Part shown: positions 13,670 through 14,402 of the stretch, one piece after another
Layout: the number at the start of each line of letters is the position of its first letter
Position numbering within the stretch: the first letter of the stretch is position 1
NCBI GenBank assembly: GCA_036266975.1
Contig: DATAWZ010000152.1
Coordinates: forward strand, 1 to 14,402
DNA from: DATAWZ01 sp036266975
Lineage (GTDB): Bacteria; Actinomycetota; Thermoleophilia; Solirubrobacterales; Solirubrobacteraceae
Direction of reading: 5' to 3'
Length of the DNA stretch: 14,402 nucleotides
Notes under the pieces: generated by a model
The model's input: only the letters and a program-made list of their open reading frames with translations
Databases searched by the model: none
Told to the model about the DNA's origin: nothing
Program-made: the position numbers and the translations under genes

Positions 13670-14164
13670 GTGCTCGTATTGAACGCGACCTACGAGCCGG
13701 TCAACGTCTGCTCGGTGCGGCGCGCGGTCGTGCTGCTGCTCAAGGAGAAGGCCGAGCTGCTGGAGCACGGCTCCTGGGAGCTGCGCTCAGAGCACACGGC
13801 GATGTCCCGGCCGGTGGTGATCCGCTTGGTGAGCTACGTCACCGTCCCGCGCGACGCCCACCGTCGCAAGATCACCCGCCGCGCCGTGTTCGCGCGCGAC
13901 GGCTGGATGTGCCAGTACTGCGGCGCGCGCTCGAATCTCACCGTCGACCACGTCATCCCGCGCTCGAAGGGAGGCACCTCGAGCTGGGACAACATCGTCG
14001 CCTCGTGTGCCCCCTGCAACCGCCGCAAGGGCGACCGGCTCCCCCGGCAGGCCGGCATGCACCCGCGGCGCGCGCCGCGGACCCCCCGCGCGGAGATCTT
14101 CATCCACGTCGCCAGCCCAACGATCCCAGCAGCCTGGCGCGCGTACCTGCCGACCGCGGCGTAG
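13670..14164 (+). CDS. HNH endonuclease family protein
   Basis: A 164-residue protein of the actinobacterial stand-alone HNH family, probable metal-dependent DNA nucleases of unknown physiological role. An N-terminal domain begins LVLNATYEPVNVCSVRRAV and is followed by RRAVFARDGWMCQYCG (70-85) and the HNH core: LTVDHVIPRSKGG (90-102, His94), SWDNIV (105-110, Asn108) and CAPCNRRKGDR (113-123). Cys81/84 and Cys113/116 form a CxxC...CxxC zinc site. The tail ends in AAWRAYLP. The GTG at 13670 is preferred over GTG 13583 or ATG 13589: the family normally begins at LVLNATYEP, GAGGGTGG lies just upstream, and codons from 13583 to 13669 have clearly lower third-position GC than the rest. If transcription starts near 13585 the longer form (193 residues) remains possible. 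It follows pheA co-directionally. The last 65 bases overlap a convergent reading frame. Confidence 0.88.
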   Translation: MLVLNATYEPVNVCSVRRAVVLLLKEKAELLEHGSWELRSEHTAMSRPVVIRLVSYVTVPRDAHRRKITRRAVFARDGWMCQYCGARSNLTVDHVIPRSKGGTSSWDNIVASCAPCNRRKGDRLPRQAGMHPRRAPRTPRAEIFIHVASPTIPAAWRAYLPTAA

Positions 14165-14402
14165 ACCGACCCTGCTCTTGCGCTGTGACTGCGCGAGCTC
14201 GGCGGAGGCGCGGGTGGCGCGGCGACCGCGCGACCCGCACGTTGGCCGACGTGTAGCCGAGCAGATGCTGGTAGTAGCGCAGGTTCGGGGAAAGGCACCG
14301 AGTCCCCAGGACGCTCGTAGGGGGCGTTTTGACGAATAGATAGGAGACGCCACCCCGGCACAACTGTTCCACAAGGTGGGCGTGCAGCTTCCAGCGAGCG
14401 TC
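14100..14402 (-). CDS. C-terminal fragment of a protein entering from the right edge; possibly a GNAT-like acyltransferase
   Basis: A minus-strand frame is open from the right edge to a stop at 14100-14102. The best part, about the first 53 visible residues, reads DARWKLHAHLVEQL, then RGGVSYLFVKTP, then SPNLRYYQHLLGYTSANVRV. Alternating amphipathic helix and strand with a final YxxxLGY-type segment resembles the C-terminal end of GNAT/FemAB-like proteins, but this is by eye only. Codons over this stretch have about 80 % G/C at position three and lower values at position two, the pattern of real coding sequence; the other minus frames are Arg/Ala shadows. The last roughly 45 codons are Arg-rich and less convincing; they run under the 3' end of the HNH gene by 65 bases. 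The true start is outside the window. Confidence 0.45.
   Translation of the reverse strand, partial: DARWKLHAHLVEQLCRGGVSYLFVKTPPTSVLGTRCLSPNLRYYQHLLGYTSANVRVARSPRHPRLRRARAVTAQEQGRSTPRSAGTRARLLGSLGWRRG

Noticed and set aside
13583..14164. HNH gene as part of a mobile intron, IscB/transposon or toxin system
   Set aside because: No intron core, inverted repeats, second nuclease domain or immunity partner is seen; sequence fits the common stand-alone chromosomal HNH family.
14287..14307. Small inverted repeat GGGGA...TCCCC near the right edge
   Set aside because: Only 5 bp and inside the probable coding region of the edge gene; not convincing as a terminator or RNA gene.
14165..14402. Possible tRNA or small RNA gene in the lower-GC right end (GGTTCG-like stretch)
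   Set aside because: No cloverleaf stems could be built around it, and the codon pattern supports a minus-strand protein instead.

Overview
The window comes from a very GC-rich bacterium. Gene content and style (PASTA kinase, FhaA/FhaB, PstP and PbpA in one cluster, frequent GTG starts, Arg/Ala/Pro-rich proteins) point to an actinobacterial chromosome. The deep-branching Thermoleophilia (Solirubrobacterales-like) are the best guess, but this is inferred from gene style only; no rRNA or other taxonomic marker is present. I see no tRNA, rRNA, CRISPR array, insertion sequence or prophage gene.

Left plus-strand block (1-3024): the 3' part of uppP (undecaprenyl-diphosphate phosphatase), a signal-peptidase-I-family protein with a lipoprotein signal, and a transmembrane Ser/Thr kinase whose outer part is a discoidin/F5-8-type-C-like domain.

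Central minus-strand block (10805 down to 3028): six co-directional genes with small gaps. In transcription order they are a polytopic membrane Ser/Thr kinase, fhaA, fhaB, pstP, pbpA and pknB (four PASTA domains). This is the actinobacterial cell-wall/growth phospho-signalling cluster (in Mycobacterium fhaA-fhaB-pstP-rodA-pbpA-pknA-pknB), but rearranged. rodA is absent from the pstP-pbpA junction (10 bases between the two genes), pknA is absent between pbpA and pknB (one-base overlap), and extra kinases sit at the head of the block and convergent with its tail. One PP2C phosphatase and two FHA readers are therefore surrounded by three kinases with intact catalytic motifs. The fhaA-fhaB gap carries a strong hairpin with a competing alternative stem.

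Right plus-strand block (10937-14164): a single-pass membrane protein with an acidic/proline-rich cytoplasmic tail and a CARDB-like outer domain (divergent from the kinase operon), a DUF4446 membrane protein, pheA (prephenate dehydratase, start overlapping the DUF4446 stop) and an HNH endonuclease. At the right edge a minus-strand gene enters the window; only its C-terminal part is visible.

Functionally, most of the window concerns the cell envelope: recycling of the undecaprenyl carrier (UppP), transpeptidation (PbpA), and sensing and relay of wall status by PASTA and discoidin-like kinases, reversed by PstP and read by the FHA proteins. pheA (phenylalanine synthesis) and the HNH gene look like unrelated neighbours.
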